A stretch of DNA of 64,000 nucleotides from NCBI GenBank assembly GCA_026008535.1, contig BRKX01000018.1:45873588-45937587 (forward strand), written 5' to 3'. How positions within the stretch are numbered: the first letter of the stretch is position 1; the number at the start of each line of letters is the position of its first letter. The position numbers were made by a program, and so were the translations under genes. This document shows positions 32,927 through 45,650 of the stretch, one piece after another. A model generated the notes under the pieces. It ran no database searches and was not told the origin of the DNA. It saw only the letters and a program-made list of their open reading frames with translations. The stretch comes from Perilla frutescens (lineage: Eukaryota > Streptophyta > Magnoliopsida > Lamiales > Lamiaceae).

Positions 32927-34090
32927 CTTTTACTTTATTTAATCTTCTTCGTTTAACAGTTTCTTGCAATTCTTGTTTGTTTAATTTATTTCTTAAACAA
33001 ATTAAAAAATACAACCTTTAAACACCAATTAACTAATAATTAAGAGTGTGAAACCACTTAATTGAACCAAGAGAAGGGGTTTGATTGAGTTTGACTGCTT
33101 GAGAGGAAAAGCTTATCGGTACCCGGTCACACAATCGGATAAACTTAATTTAATTAATATTATATATAGTCACTAGTTAATCAAATTATTTGATCAAATA
33201 TTTTTTTTAAAAAAATTATATGATCAAATATTTTTTCCTCCACTTATCCTAACGAATTGAAGGGATAAGAGATCCTTTAATATAAATAAATATATTTGTA
33301 ACTCAAATAAAAAATATATTTATAGAAATAGATAAAAATAATTTATGGTATTTATATTCACCATTTATAAATTAAAATTCAATTCTTATTCGAGTCCTAG
33401 ATGCCTATCATGGTTGTAGAGTTACTCCCAAATAGTGGACTTTTCTACATTAATCTATTTTAGTTTCATTAATTAATAAAATTGGCTTTTCCCAGAAAAA
33501 GAAAGTGATCGAGTGATTGCCGTGGGAGCCTAACTGCACACGTAATCGATAATATTAAACATTTCCATTTATAACTGTTCAAATCTAAATAAATCATAAA
33601 TTAATCTAACGACATGTTTGAGCATTTTCTGTTATTATACAAAGTAAATAAATAAGTTAATTAGGATTAAATACATCACTTTTGACATAGTTTGTAATTT
33701 AAAAATTAATTTTGAAATATTGCAATTAAAACATAAATCGATTTTTTTTGCAAAACAAACACAATTTACAATAATATGAAAATCAAACACTAAATTTATC
33801 ATACCGATCTTTATTGTATTAATGAAATTCAAATTATGATTATGCTATATATATATATATATATATATAATTTTACAATATTTCATATGTTATATATATC
33901 CGCTTTTTGTTCGTTGGAAAATTTGGGGGTCCATTTTGCGAACAATTGCAAGACTATGTTTTAATTGTCACGTTTCAAAATTCATGTCTAAATTACAATC
34001 TATGTCAAAATTTATATATTTAATCGTAATTAACCATTAAAGAAATAGATCTTATATATAACATTTTCTACCTAGCAGTTAAGTGTAGCA
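32927..34090. other. AT-rich spacer, (TA)n at 33846-33870
   Basis: No gene seen. Confidence 0.4.
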
Positions 34091-34352
34091 TGCACTCCAC
34101 CCGTCCAAAATGTATGTTATTTTAGAGTTTATTAATCAAAATATTTACATCTTAATTTTAAATAAAAACACTCTCTAAAATAATATATATTTTAAAACAG
34201 TGAGAGTACATATATGAAAGGGTAAATTAAACATGCAAATACCTCCCAACATTTACTTCGAGTGGCAAATTTCTCTCTAACATTTTTTTGGCCAATATTA
34301 AGTCTATAAAAACATTTTAGAGTTTGGGGTATTTGCACATTTACCCTGTAAG
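34091..34352. mobile_element. two small MITE-like foldbacks
   Basis: 34095-34208 has degenerate Stowaway ends (ACTCCACCCGTCCAAAATG and AAAACAGTGAGAGTAC). 34217-34352 has GGGTAAATTAAACATGCAAA on the left and, in reverse complement on the right, GGGTAAATGTGCAAATACCCC. Confidence 0.45.
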
Positions 34353-34622
34353 AAATAATAAAAATATTTCTAGTAAGAAATTTGTTTTATTTTTAGCGGT
34401 ACAAAATATGTTCATTTTTTTTTTACTTTAACCCAAATTTTATTCTTTTGTTTCCTTTTTCTTTTTTTATGATTAAAAAGCATGAAAAGATAAGATTCTA
34501 GTACAAAATTTAGAAAAATAATCTGATTTTGGACCGCCAGACAAGCAAATCTGATCTTGAATATTTTTGCTAGTCAAATGAAAACTGAACACGGATTTAG
34601 GTAAACAAATCCCAATTATTTA

Positions 34623-34660
<38 letters not shown>

Positions 34661-34812
34661 AAGGTAGAAAAATTGACCAACAAATAATTAATAGAAAAAA
34701 ATCATAAAATGAGAGACAAGAATTTAATGATGCTACAGCTCGAAGTGGTGGGTGATGGTAAAAGGTTTACCTTTCAAGTCAGATTCGATGCATGTATATA
34801 TAAAAATTAAAC
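34353..34812. other. AT-rich spacer, (TA)n at 34627-34655
   Basis: No gene seen. Confidence 0.4.
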
Positions 34813-35736
34813 CACCTCCATTTTATTTTGTTTGTTGTTTTATATTTTTTCTTTTATGTCAAAATATTTATTATTTTATTTTAAATTTAACCTTACAAAT
34901 ATATGAAAAGAAAAAAAAAATTCAATTTTTTAAGTAAAATATAAATGAATAAGATTTTATGTAATATAAAAGGGAGGGATATATTAGACTAAAAAATTAA
35001 TTGTTAATTCTACATTAAAATTCTAAAACAACAAACAAAATGAAACGGAGGGAGATATTGAGTCCAAAAAATTAATTGTTAATTCTAGATTAAAATTCTA
35101 AAACAACAAACAAAACAAAACGGAGTGAGTATATTACTATGTCATAAATACATACTCCCTCCGTTTCGTTTTATTTGTTGTTTTAACTTATTTATTTTGT
35201 GGCAAAATATTTATTATTTTATATATTTTAACACACACTCTCTCTCTCTAATTTAACCATATCACAAACTCTATTTAGGAAAATATAATTGAATAAAATT
35301 TTATGCCATAGAGATGAGTATATTTGTCCACAAAATTAATTGTTAATTTTAGATAAAAAAACATAAAACAATAAATAAAATTAAACAGAGGGAGAAAATT
35401 AATTGTAAATTCTAGATAAAAAAACATAAAATAATAAATAAAACGAAACAGAGGGAGTATATTATATACTCCATCCGTTTCATAATATTTGCTATTTTAG
35501 GATTTTAATCTAGACATAACAATTAATTTTTTGGATTAATTAATAAACCATTTCTTCTATATCAAATAAAATCTTATACCTTTATATTTTTTAAAAAGTT
35601 AACAAAATTTTCTCTCTCCATATTCATGGGGTTAAATTTGAGAGAAATTGTGTGAAAATATCTAAAACAACAAACATTTTGACACAAATAAAACTCCTAA
35701 ACAACAAACATTATGAAACGGATATATATATATATA
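34813..35736. mobile_element. cluster of Stowaway-type MITEs
   Basis: At least three elements. (1) About 34813-35060, ending AAACGGAGGGAG, with its right end duplicated to 35120. (2) About 35154-35458, from CTCCCTCCGTTTCG to CGAAACAGAGGGAG, with an internal duplicate of the right end near 35385-35395. (3) About 35467-35725, from CTCCATCCGTTTCATAA to TTATGAAACGGAT. All share the word AACAACAAACA and AATTAATTGTTAATTCTAGA, so they are one family, and the right end of each of the first two is present twice. Confidence 0.75.
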
Positions 35737-35828
35737 TATGTATGTATATATATATTTCATTCAACTATCATATATTATATACAAATTTATGTTGTAATCT
35801 AATATAACGACTTGATATATATATATAT

Positions 35829-38078
35829 AGGGAATGGATCTTTTATAAACACTTCCCTCACGTGTAAATTGTGGACTGATTTCATCCATTAGATTTGACA
35901 GATGTATGACAAGGATTATATCTATTTTAATTATTATATTATATTTATTTTATGGAGAAAGGTCATATTAGTCATTATAATTTCATTAATATCTTATTAA
36001 ATTCTTATTTCCTAGAATCTAGTTTTATCCATTTTGCATTCACTTTCTAATTTTTCCATTCTCAAATATTTACTTCTAATTTTTAATATATCAACAATAT
36101 TTTAGAATTTTCGTTTCTTCAATTCTCACCATCAATTTGCTCATTGATTTTTTTATGTTTATCCGTCATGTTTCGAGATTTGAAATTGATTTATATGCTT
36201 TTTTTCACTCAAGAATATCGATTTTTTTCTTACTCAACTATCATATTGTATTCATCAACGAATAAATACTTTAATGGCGTATTCACCATATCAAAACACA
36301 GAACATAAGAAAACCCAGGTTCACTATCATTTTTTTATGTTTCTTTTTAAATTGATGATGTTTGTAGTTTTATTGGTTTTTTTCGTGAACTCACTTTCTT
36401 GTATGTTTTTTTTAGGAGAATATTAATAATTTTTTTGGCAAAATACTAATATATTAATAGCTTAATTATTAGGAGATGGTTTATGATATTGATCTGGTAA
36501 TACTTTCTTTTGTTTTATTGGTGTTGGTTTTTTAATCAATGATGCTTATAGTTTTGTTGATTTCTTTTTTATTTTTCCCATTTTTTGTTAGGCTTTTTCT
36601 GGAGTAATTTTAATGAATTTTTTTTATCAACATATTAATGTATTAGTAGCACATAATTCTCAATTTAAGCATTAGAAGTAGCAAAAATAGCATCCAAATA
36701 TATAGTACACATGTTATCACAAAAAAAAATCAATTTCGAACAACAGAAAAATAGCACTACAAATAATCAATGTAAACATCTAAAATTACAAAAATAGTAT
36801 ATGTTATCACAAAAAAAAAATATTCGAACAACAAAAAATCATCTTCAGAATTTCTTTTCCCATCGGATGAAACTTGTTCAAAATAGGAAAAATGGCATCA
36901 TAATTCTCAATTTAAGCATTAGAAATAGCAAAAATAGCATCCATATATATAGTACACTTGTTATCACACACACACAAAAATTCGAACTACAAAAAATAGC
37001 ACTACAAAGTATCAATGTAAGCATCTAGAATTAGAAAAATTAAATATGTTGTCACAAAAAAAAAAAAAACAATTTCGAACAACAAAAAAACAACTTCAGA
37101 ATTTCTTTCCCATTGGATGAACCTTGTTTGAAATATGAAAAATAGCATCATAATTATCAAGTTAAGCATTAGAAATAGCAAAAATAGCATCAAAATTATA
37201 GTACACATGTTATCACAAAAAAAAAAAATCGAACAACAGAAAATAGCATTACAAAGTATCAACGTAAGCATCTAAAATTAGAAAAACAATATATCTTAAA
37301 AAACTTAATTTTAAATAACAAAAAAACCAAAAACCTCACAATAGGAAAATAGTGTTCCAAAGAATAATATAAACATCTAGAACTATAAAAATAACATTGT
37401 TCACAGGTGTTAGATTAACACGCCACGACATACTAAAATATTATCATAATAAAACATATTATCACCCAACATTAACAAGCATCCAAAATTACAAAAAAAG
37501 CATCACAAATAGGTTGTTATAAATAATTATTATGCAATCATAAATAATTAATTTGATTGAGATCATAATCAAAAGCATTATCACACATTAATACCAGCAT
37601 TCAGAAATACAAAAATAAAAATCATAAAACATCGGTGCTTAAAAATAAATCTGGTGTAACTATAACTATTTATTTTTAGTGCTATCATAATTAAAAGCAT
37701 TGTCACCCATCAATAACAGCATTCAGAACTATAAAATCAGCATAACAAATATAAACCAATGCAACAATACTCACCTTCAAAATAAATTAATCACAATGAA
37801 CTGCTCGAAATGTTCCTTAGACGTTACTAAATGGAATTCATTTTGCTATTAAGATTGTTAATTTGTTCCCTTTAAGAGTATGCGTAAATCATGGTGCTAT
37901 TAAATAATATAAATACAATTGTACATTTTTACCCTTATATGCATCTACAAGTTAAATAATAGCAATATTGATAACTTCTTCCCTAATTAATAATAACCAT
38001 TGATCTAATCAAATGAGATGCTATGATTAATCCACAATTTATACACAAGGAGTATGTTTACATGCTAACCCTCCCCTA
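35829..38078. mobile_element. 2.25 kb non-autonomous inverted-repeat element with internal tandem repeats
   Basis: The left end, AGGGAATGGATCTTTTATAA then GTGTAAATTGTGGACTGATT, is matched in reverse complement by the right end (read backwards: AGGGGAGGGTTAGCATGTAA, then GTGTATAAATTGTGGATTAA). Both ends abut TATATA tracts. Inside there is no protein coding above 90 codons. At 36660-37280 a unit of about 248-250 bp repeats (starts near 36660, 36908 and 37158) with shared words AGCATTAGAAATAGCAAAAA and TAGTACACATGTTATCACA; a ~125-bp sub-period is visible. Confidence 0.65.
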
Positions 38079-39048
38079 TATATATATATATATATATATA
38101 TTATGTATAATTAATGATAGAAAATAAATATTCAAAGTAATATAATCGTACTCCTTTAACCTTAATTCCTCGCATATATGACCATTATTGAATTATTTTT
38201 TCATTTTTACTATAATTTGTTATTGTTCTTAAATGATTATATTGTATAACCAGTTTAACATATAACGCCCGAAAATTTTCCACCTTCTATAATCCTAAGA
38301 TTTCAGAAACACAAAAATCAATAACTTTAAACTATTTTTTCCAAACTCTTGACTAAATAGTTTACAAATACACAATCTTAAACAACCTTTACCTTTAAAC
38401 ATACGAACACCACATCATAAAGAAAGAAAAAAATATGAAATAAATTAAATGCACTATCTAAAATAGAGATCTTGCACTACGATTTTTTTTTTTTTTTACC
38501 ATAGTCATTCTCAAAGTTCCACGACTTCTTCGACCTTCCTTAAACTACAAAACTATAAATAGGAGGGGGGGTGAGTACATAAAAACATACTCAATGGGCA
38601 CTACATATTGCACATATCTCATCAAATCAGTAATTCAAACAAGTAATTAAGAATACATATTGACAGCATCATAACGTATATAACTGGTACATGCTTAACA
38701 TATAATCTCTTGTATGAGATTATACGTAAACAACTGCATCTCAAATAATATTCAAACAAGTTTAAATCACATATATAACCTAATTAAACATGCACAATAA
38801 CCACGTTGCAACATGCTTTAGCAACTGAAGATGTTATACTTTAGCAATTGGACAAATTAAGTAAATAAAGAAAAAGTTATATAACTATATGGTATAAATT
38901 TTCTTGTAATGCACGTTAAAAAGTTTTGTTTAAAAGTACTCTAGTAAAATAACATTATGCATATGAGTAAATAGATAAAAATGATTTTCCTATTTCTTAT
39001 TGATCCAATTTTGAATTCTAAAATTAATATACTATAATACATTTCTAT
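38079..39048. other. AT-rich spacer; possible LTR edge near 38270
   Basis: The wording ATAACGCCCGAAAATTTTCC at about 38264-38284 resembles the edge of some plant LTRs, and AACTATAAATAGGAGGGG at 38550-38567 is a TATA-like word, but no partner LTR or primer site was found. Confidence 0.3.
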
Positions 39049-39049
39049 A

Positions 39050-39096
<47 letters not shown>

Positions 39097-39098
39097 TT
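39049..39098. repeat. compound (TCTA)n(TTTC)n microsatellite
   Basis: TCTA repeats at about 39051-39068 pass into TTTC repeats to about 39096. Confidence 0.9.
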
Positions 39099-39537
39099 CA
39101 TTATTTTTTCTTTTTTTGAGGAAACACGATTATTTTCTTGTTTTATAAAGCATGGTCACATCTACTAAAAACAATGTGAAACGATCTTGTTAGCATACGA
39201 TTTTCATCGAAATTTCTTTGTAGTATTTCTAAAGTTCTTCACCTATTTAACTGGAGTTCTATCTTTCAGTGTGTTGATCTTTTCTTTAATTTGAAATTTC
39301 CGAATTCACAGACAAAATTAATGAAAGAAACAAAGAAATTTAATTCCATATAATCATCTAAAAAGATACACTATAGTTTCACTATGATTATAGCACTACT
39401 ACTTTACAAAAGTTTAACTAATTACCCAACATAATTTAAAGAAAGAAACTAAAAAATGAGAGACATGATGCTTGTGATAGTCACAAACTGAATAACATAA
39501 AGGAAAATAATCCATGACAATCGACACAAGTAACAAC

Positions 39538-39845
39538 CAGGGTCGGTCCTCAGTCCTGACATTTCGGGGGCTCATGGCGAAATAAAAGAAAGGACCCTAA
39601 TTTCGATTTGTCCAAATTTTCAATCGACTGACCGCTGCAGTGTCTGGAACTAAATTGTAAACTTCAATTTGCAATTAAAAATTTAGTTATAATTTTTTTA
39701 TTAATTTCTGTATAATTTAATATAGCAGCATAATAAACTCCAATAATTAATTATAAACCATTGAATTTGCAGCAATCATATAAAATAAATATCAATTTTT
39801 TTTTGCCCCTAAAATTTGGGAGCCCATGGGCGACGGTCCACCCCA
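39538..39845. mobile_element. possible hAT-type non-autonomous element
   Basis: Left end CAGGGTCGGTCCTCAG with GGGGGCTCATGGCGAAAT; right end (reverse complement) GGGGTGGACCGTCGCCCATG with GGGCTCCCAAATTTTAGG. Ends are related but diverged, and the ~300 bp centre is AT-rich. Confidence 0.4.
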
Positions 39846-40656
39846 ACATGCATTTAATAGTTAGAGTGACTAAATTAATGAACACTCGAATTCAACTCAA
39901 AGGTTAAAAGTTCTTTAAAATTCATTCAAAACTGTCATGTCATCATCATATCGAATACGCCACACCACAAACAACATCCAAACATTAATGTCTCCACAAA
40001 GCACACCACATAATGTTGACTTACATTCATCCAAACAAATCATTCATAAAAGCAATAGAAAAAATAGTAAAACTCCATGAAATCAAACCCTTGCTGCTTC
40101 CTTTTCTGCATGTCTCCTACATGAGAATAACAATAATTTTTTTCTTGAGTGTTTTTTTTTATCTTTGAATTATTACAATTTATTTATTTTCACTTTTAGC
40201 AAAAGTTGTATCTTTATTTATATAATTTTATCCAAAACTTTAAGGTCTTCCCATCAAAGTAAAAATTTTATCATTCATTTTTTTTTATCCAAAATCATTT
40301 TCATTAATCTTGAGTCCACTAATTCTATATTTGTATTATAAAATCTTGATGGTTAAATTCAATTTATATATGCATAACATATATATATATATATATATTA
40401 TTTTTATTTTTATAATATTAACAGCGGGACCTCTGAACCAAAATATTTTATGCATATTTATGATATATATAAATGACTAATTTAATGTATCCTATCAATC
40501 AATAAAAACAAATTCAATCTAATTTTTATACATAGAACATGATCGAAACTGAGTAAAAAATAAGCAAATCCTAAAGCAATGAGAATCCAGAATAAAAATA
40601 TATATATATATATATATAGAAATAAATAAATTAAAATTTTATTTCATTATCCTTAA
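39846..40656. other. AT-rich region downstream of the resistance gene
   Basis: Microsatellites (TA)n at about 40380-40400 and 40598-40618. I looked here for a second LRR exon of the resistance gene and saw none. Confidence 0.45.
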
Positions 40657-42264
40657 TTATAGTGAGTAACATTTATGGATTATATTAATACTGCCAATAT
40701 AATTATTGAGAAATGAATTAAAATGTAAACTGAGTAAAATTAAAAATGTGGTACCTACCTTTTGTGGCTGGCAAAAGAGATGTAAAGAATGACCATCATC
40801 AATGTCTGCATTGCTACTGCCTCCCGACTTGTTCTCATTACTCGAAACCATACTTGTCATTTTTCGGCATGCTGCAATATGTATGTCCTTGAGTAGAGGG
40901 AATTCAATGCCTTCAATTCCTTGACAGAAAGTTGTGAGATTGTGCAGTCCATCTAACTCAACCTTGTTCAGTTTTGGGAACATTTTTGTTATTGTGGATT
41001 CGCTATTGTTTATATTTTGGTCTTCTTCTTCGTTCCACAAAAACACTTGTTCCATCATCCCACAATATCTAATTCTTAGAGTTTGGAGCTGTGAAAGGCA
41101 ATCCTTTCCTGCAATTGACAACCGCCTTAGATTGCGTAGGCTGTCACAACAAGCGATTTCTATGGAAGAAAGGTTGCTAAACACTGGACCACTACTGCTC
41201 TTCCAGAATTGCTTTAGTGCCGGCAAGTATTGAAGTGATAGTTCCTTGAGATTCTGGAAAGAATCCGATGAAATAGGACCATCCAATATCTCTTCTAATT
41301 CTGGAAGAGAGAAAAGCTCCAGAAACTCCATGTGCGGAAACACAGTGGCACCACCATACCTCCCAATATTCTTCATAGTCTTACATTCACCCAAAAGCAA
41401 CCACCTTATGTTCTCACTGTTTGCTAAGTAGTCCACATTATTTGCACCATTTCCAGTTAACTGTAGACATTCTGTATCTCTTAGAAGCTGCATCACAATC
41501 CAATCTCCTACACAACTTCCACCCTCCCACTCTAGACTCATTTTTTTGTCACACGGATAAGAATAGAATCCATATGGCAAAGAAGAAGATGAAGGAATTT
41601 TGATGCAAAATCTCTCCAAGTTCGATGAAAAGCGCATCTTTTCCGCAACTAATGCAGCATCCTCTATCTCAATCTCCAAGCACCTCAAATTAATCAACGA
41701 CTCCAGCTCTCTTAACTCTGCATTCTCTCTTTCTTTGCTATCCGATGCTTCCCATTTGTTGAAGCTCCACAACATCTTCAACTCCTCCAACCCAACTAGA
41801 CTTGATATGATTCCTGGAGCTATCCTTTCTATACTTTTGCACCTCGTAAGATCTAATAGTTTAAGGCGATCTACTCCCTTAATCTCTGGTGGTAACTCTT
41901 TAATCGAATCACAATCACGGCAAATGAGAATCTCAAGATTTACCAATTCCCCAACAACTGATAATGTCTCCAATTTCTGACATGAATGCAACATCAAAGA
42001 GTTGAGATTTTTTAGTGATGGTATTGAGTGTGGCAGTGACGTGAATGAGTACTTCTCTATGCACAGTACATGGAGATCTTTAATCCCTTCAACAAATGAT
42101 TTGTCGAATTTGATTTCTTCTGAATTAGGAGTCAAGAAGAGAAGACGCAAGTTTGTAGGAAGCTTAGTTCTTCCTCCGCCTTGCTGAAAAGAAGAGGAAA
42201 GCCAAGTGCAATCATTATGACCAATATATCCTTCATGTGTTAGCAATGAATATGCAAACATCAC
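40657..42264 (-). pseudogene. LRR half of a CC-NB-ARC-LRR resistance gene, out of frame with its NB-ARC
   Basis: A 535-codon frame of leucine-rich repeats: KLPTNLRLLFLTPN, LHVLCIEKYSFTSLPHSIPS, LNSLMLHSCQKLETLSVVGE, LKLLDLTRCKSIERIAPGII and at least eight more units. The frame overlaps the end of the NB-ARC frame and starts in the middle of the expected protein, so it is the continuation after a frameshift near 42235-42250. It probably ends not at the stop but at a splice donor, CACAAAAG|GTAGGTACC, at 40759/40758. The residues after CQPQK are unlike LRR. No following exon is visible to the left, so the C-terminus seems lost. LRRs would sense pathogen effectors or guard host proteins in an intact relative. 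Confidence 0.85.
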
Positions 42265-43678
42265 GAACTACATCATGCATTCGAACACAATCTTCTTCAT
42301 CGCTATCTAACAATAAAGACTGACTTTTAAGCATCTTAGTCAATGTGCGCATCCAATCCCTTGCTTCTTCCATGCCTCCTTCAAATATACGTAACCCCAT
42401 ATAGAAATAAGTCAATTTTTCTGTAGGAATATTAACATCTTCATCGAACAAACAACAAAGCAGAAATACGAATTTGGCTTCGTCAAAGTCCAACCTATCG
42501 TAACTTACTTTTAGGGGATTATAAACATCTTTAATAAAATCGGGGATATTAGTTGGATTAGCTTTTCTCAATTGCCGTACTGCATCTTTCCAAATACCCT
42601 TATTCGTCTCATCTTTTAGGGCCGCACCAACAGTTGCAAGGGCGATCGGCAATCCTTTGCACTCTTCTACCACTTCTTTAGCCATAGAATTCAACTGAGT
42701 ATCATCCACACATTTGCCAGCTCTCCCTTTAAAGAGAAGCCATGCATCTTCTTCAGACAAGACTTCCATTCCAAAAACCTTAACATCCATTGCACTCAAA
42801 ACATGATGATTTCGAGATGTTAAAAGGATTGTGCAATCTTTGCAACAACGAGGTATTCCTATATCTTCTACCTTTAGGCTTTCCCAAATATCATCCAAGA
42901 CTAGGAGAATTCTCTTTGTACCTTCCGTTAGTCTTGCATGTAACATTTGTACTCTATTGGCCATCGAATCTTCCTCTTTGAGATCCTTCAAACCCAATGT
43001 TTTACCAATCTCAACCTGAATTTTCAACTTGTCTACTGGTTGGCTAACCACTGCCATCACAACTTCTTCAAATAAATGCTCCTTCAATGCCCTGTTCATG
43101 ATCATTTTGACCATGGTAGTCTTTCCTAGACCTCCCATCCCACATATCCCTATCATATTCACATCTCCACCTCTCAAACTTGTCATGATGTCTTCTTCAA
43201 TTTGTTTTCTTGACTGGAAATCAAATGCAGTTCCTAACAGAACTGCTTGGGTTGCTGCTGGAGGTTGTGGGTGGGCTATAACGTTAAACTCGCACTGGCC
43301 TCGATGCTCTTTCATACGATCAGTTGTTTTCTTAGCTCTCCTGCTAAGAGAAAAACGATCTTTGAGCTTGAAACAACCACTTCCTACATTTGTAGCTTCA
43401 TTCGAAATTCTATTCATTTCGTCCATGATTTGCTTAGAAGTTGTTAACCAAGTGTCAACTTCAGGGACAATAACTTGTGAATTATTTTTTTCACCATCAA
43501 CTCTCCCCTGTAATCCTTTTGTTGCATCATCGAGTGCTCGGGCTTCATGTTTGAGAGTATCTATGTTGGAAGTGAAGCAACATAGATAATTGAATTGACG
43601 CATGATTGTTGCACCAACCCATTTCACTCCATCTTCTATAACTGGTCTAAGAATTTCTGCAGCAATATTTTCTGCCAT
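42233..43678 (-). pseudogene. CC-NB-ARC half of an At4g27190/RPS2-type resistance gene
   Basis: The start is the MAENIAAEIL ATG at 43678, after a GA-rich leader with a good purine context; an upstream in-frame Met at 43711 is less likely. Residue numbers here count from that upstream Met: coiled-coil domain to ~130; P-loop GMGGLGKTT 191-199; kinase 2 LLVLDDIW 269-276; RNBS-B TSR 298-300; GLPIA 353-357; RNBS-D around CCLFDEDVNIP; MHD at 478-480 (RMHDVVRDV). It is a non-TIR NLR: in family members ADP/ATP exchange drives assembly of an immune complex. All nucleotide-binding motifs are intact. The frame stops ~12 residues after MHD, where LRR should follow, because of a frameshift. The fragment could still be translated as a CC-NB-ARC protein without LRR. 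Confidence 0.88.
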
Positions 43679-44083
43679 TTCTCTCTCTCTCTCTAATGCT
43701 GGTCCTAACATTAATCAAGGAAGAGTTAGAGAAGTTTCGCTCTGTGATAATTGGCTTTGTGGGAAATATGATTTCAGAACTCTAATATGCAATTTAGTGA
43801 ATTCAAAGCTAGTACTTAACTATTTCGTCTCTAACAATATATAATCAGAAGATAAGAAAATTGAAGTTGTTTATGAAATCTGCTTTTCAAATATCATAAA
43901 TAGAAACAAAATGTTCTTGACTAAAATTGAAATAAGAGAAACAACTATTTAGCCCAACCATTAATATTTAATAGTGTTAATTTTCTCCACAATGTCGACC
44001 AAAACCAGAGGGGGAATGTGGAATATTGTATTCCAAAGGGTCGAGAGTGAGTCTTCTGTTTCCAACTGTTTAGCATAACCATC
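43679..44083. promoter_or_regulatory. upstream region of the resistance gene
   Basis: A CT/GA repeat at about 43680-43694 forms the 5' leader. Upstream is AT-rich with no clear TATA box that I would commit to. Confidence 0.4.
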
Positions 44084-44122
44084 TAAATTAAACACTCTAC
44101 TAATTTTAGCTAATTATTCAAG

Positions 44123-45369
44123 GGAAAAGAGTCAAGTACACCCCTAATGTTTTCTCTTAGAATCAGTTAAACCCCTGAAATCTTTTTAGGTACAAATAAG
44201 CCATTAATATTAATAATTAATAACATACATGCCCCTCAGTACTATTATCATTCCAAAATAGTTTTGTGCCAAAATTTTCTTCTATTTATTTTTAATTTAT
44301 AACAATGGTTTCTCTAATTTCTCCGTATTTTGTTTATAAAATATGTCAAATCAATTTTATTATTATTATTATTATTATTATGAAAAATATTAACATATTA
44401 GAATATTCCAGACACTTTATTTTAGAAATTTTATTTATTATAAATTAATTATTATAATTACCAGTACAATATCTTATCGGTTCAATTTTTTAAATCTTAC
44501 AAAAATTAAAATTTGTTTACACAAATACACATATCATTAAAAAATTGATAAAAAATAACAATAAAATATAGAATTAGACAATTATATCAGTATTAAAATT
44601 TATATTAAATTAAAAGCATATTTAATTTTAACCGAAAAATTCAATTATTTCAGTTTCAATTATTAAGGGCAATTAATTCAATTTTGTTCCGTTATGAAAT
44701 TTTTTAATTTGATTTATTTAGTTCAATTTTAAAATTAATAAAGATAAACCATATAAACTAATAATACTTTCTCATTTCTTCTTACCTGCGGCTCTGAAAG
44801 AGATTTCTAAAGAAAATTAAATGCTGCTAACTGAATTTGGCGCTACCTCTGCCTCTTTTGAAGACACCTTTAGTAAGGTGTAGGCTTTGCTGGTGTTCTA
44901 TTGTTGTCTCATTATTATTGATTAAAAATCATGTCCTCACTAAATTTATCAAAGTCCGATATTAAGGATAATTACTTACGATATTCTTTTATTAGATAGT
45001 AGATAAATTATAATTTAATTTAAGTAAAAATAAAAAATAAAAACATTGTAGTAGTAATTATTATAATTAATTTAAAATAAACAAAAAGTATAAAATTTTG
45101 AAAAAAAATGTGCCTGAAATATTTCAATATTTTATTTAGTATTTTTAATAATAATAATAATAATAATAATATATTTTTGACATGATTTATAAAAAAAATA
45201 TAGGGAAATTGGAGAAAGCTTTATTACAAAATATTTTTGAATATTAATAGTAGGGAATGAGCATGCATGTTACTGATTATTAACATTAAAGATTTATTTG
45301 TACCTAAAATAATTTTAAGGACTTATTTGTACCTAAAATGATTTTAAGGACTTAATTTGACCCTTTTCC
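44123..45369. mobile_element. foldback element with ~270-bp arms, copy A
   Basis: GGAAAAGAGTCAAGTACACC at 44123 is matched in reverse complement at the right end (GGAAAAGGGTCAAATTAAGT). The arms run about 270 bp and include mirror-image (ATT)n at 44352-44382 and (AAT)n at 45143-45170. The centre includes an exon-like patch at about 44780-44890 (see the patch in copy B). Long arms and a gene-like core are typical of Pack-MULE-type elements, but no transposase is present. Confidence 0.65.
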
Positions 45370-45650
45370 ATTATTTAATTACAATAATTCATTAACATCT
45401 ACAAATTATATATGCTACAAACAAGTGGAAGGAAGGACTAACCTTTTCAACGACTAAGTGGAAAACAATATCCCCGTCTTACAAGAGGAAAGCCTCAGAT
45501 CAAAGCCAACTGCTAAAGTTTATTGAGAGAGAGAAAAGTGAGGGAAGAGTCAGTGAGTAAGAATTAATGTTGGCAAACAGTTGGCACACCAAGTTGAGAC
45601 TAGAGAATCTCTATTCAAATTAAACACTATTAATTTTAGCTAATTATTTA

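Noticed and set aside
43029..43589. 186-codon plus-strand frame, and the other plus frames at 40934-43844
   Set aside because: Antisense to the NB-ARC and LRR coding sequence.
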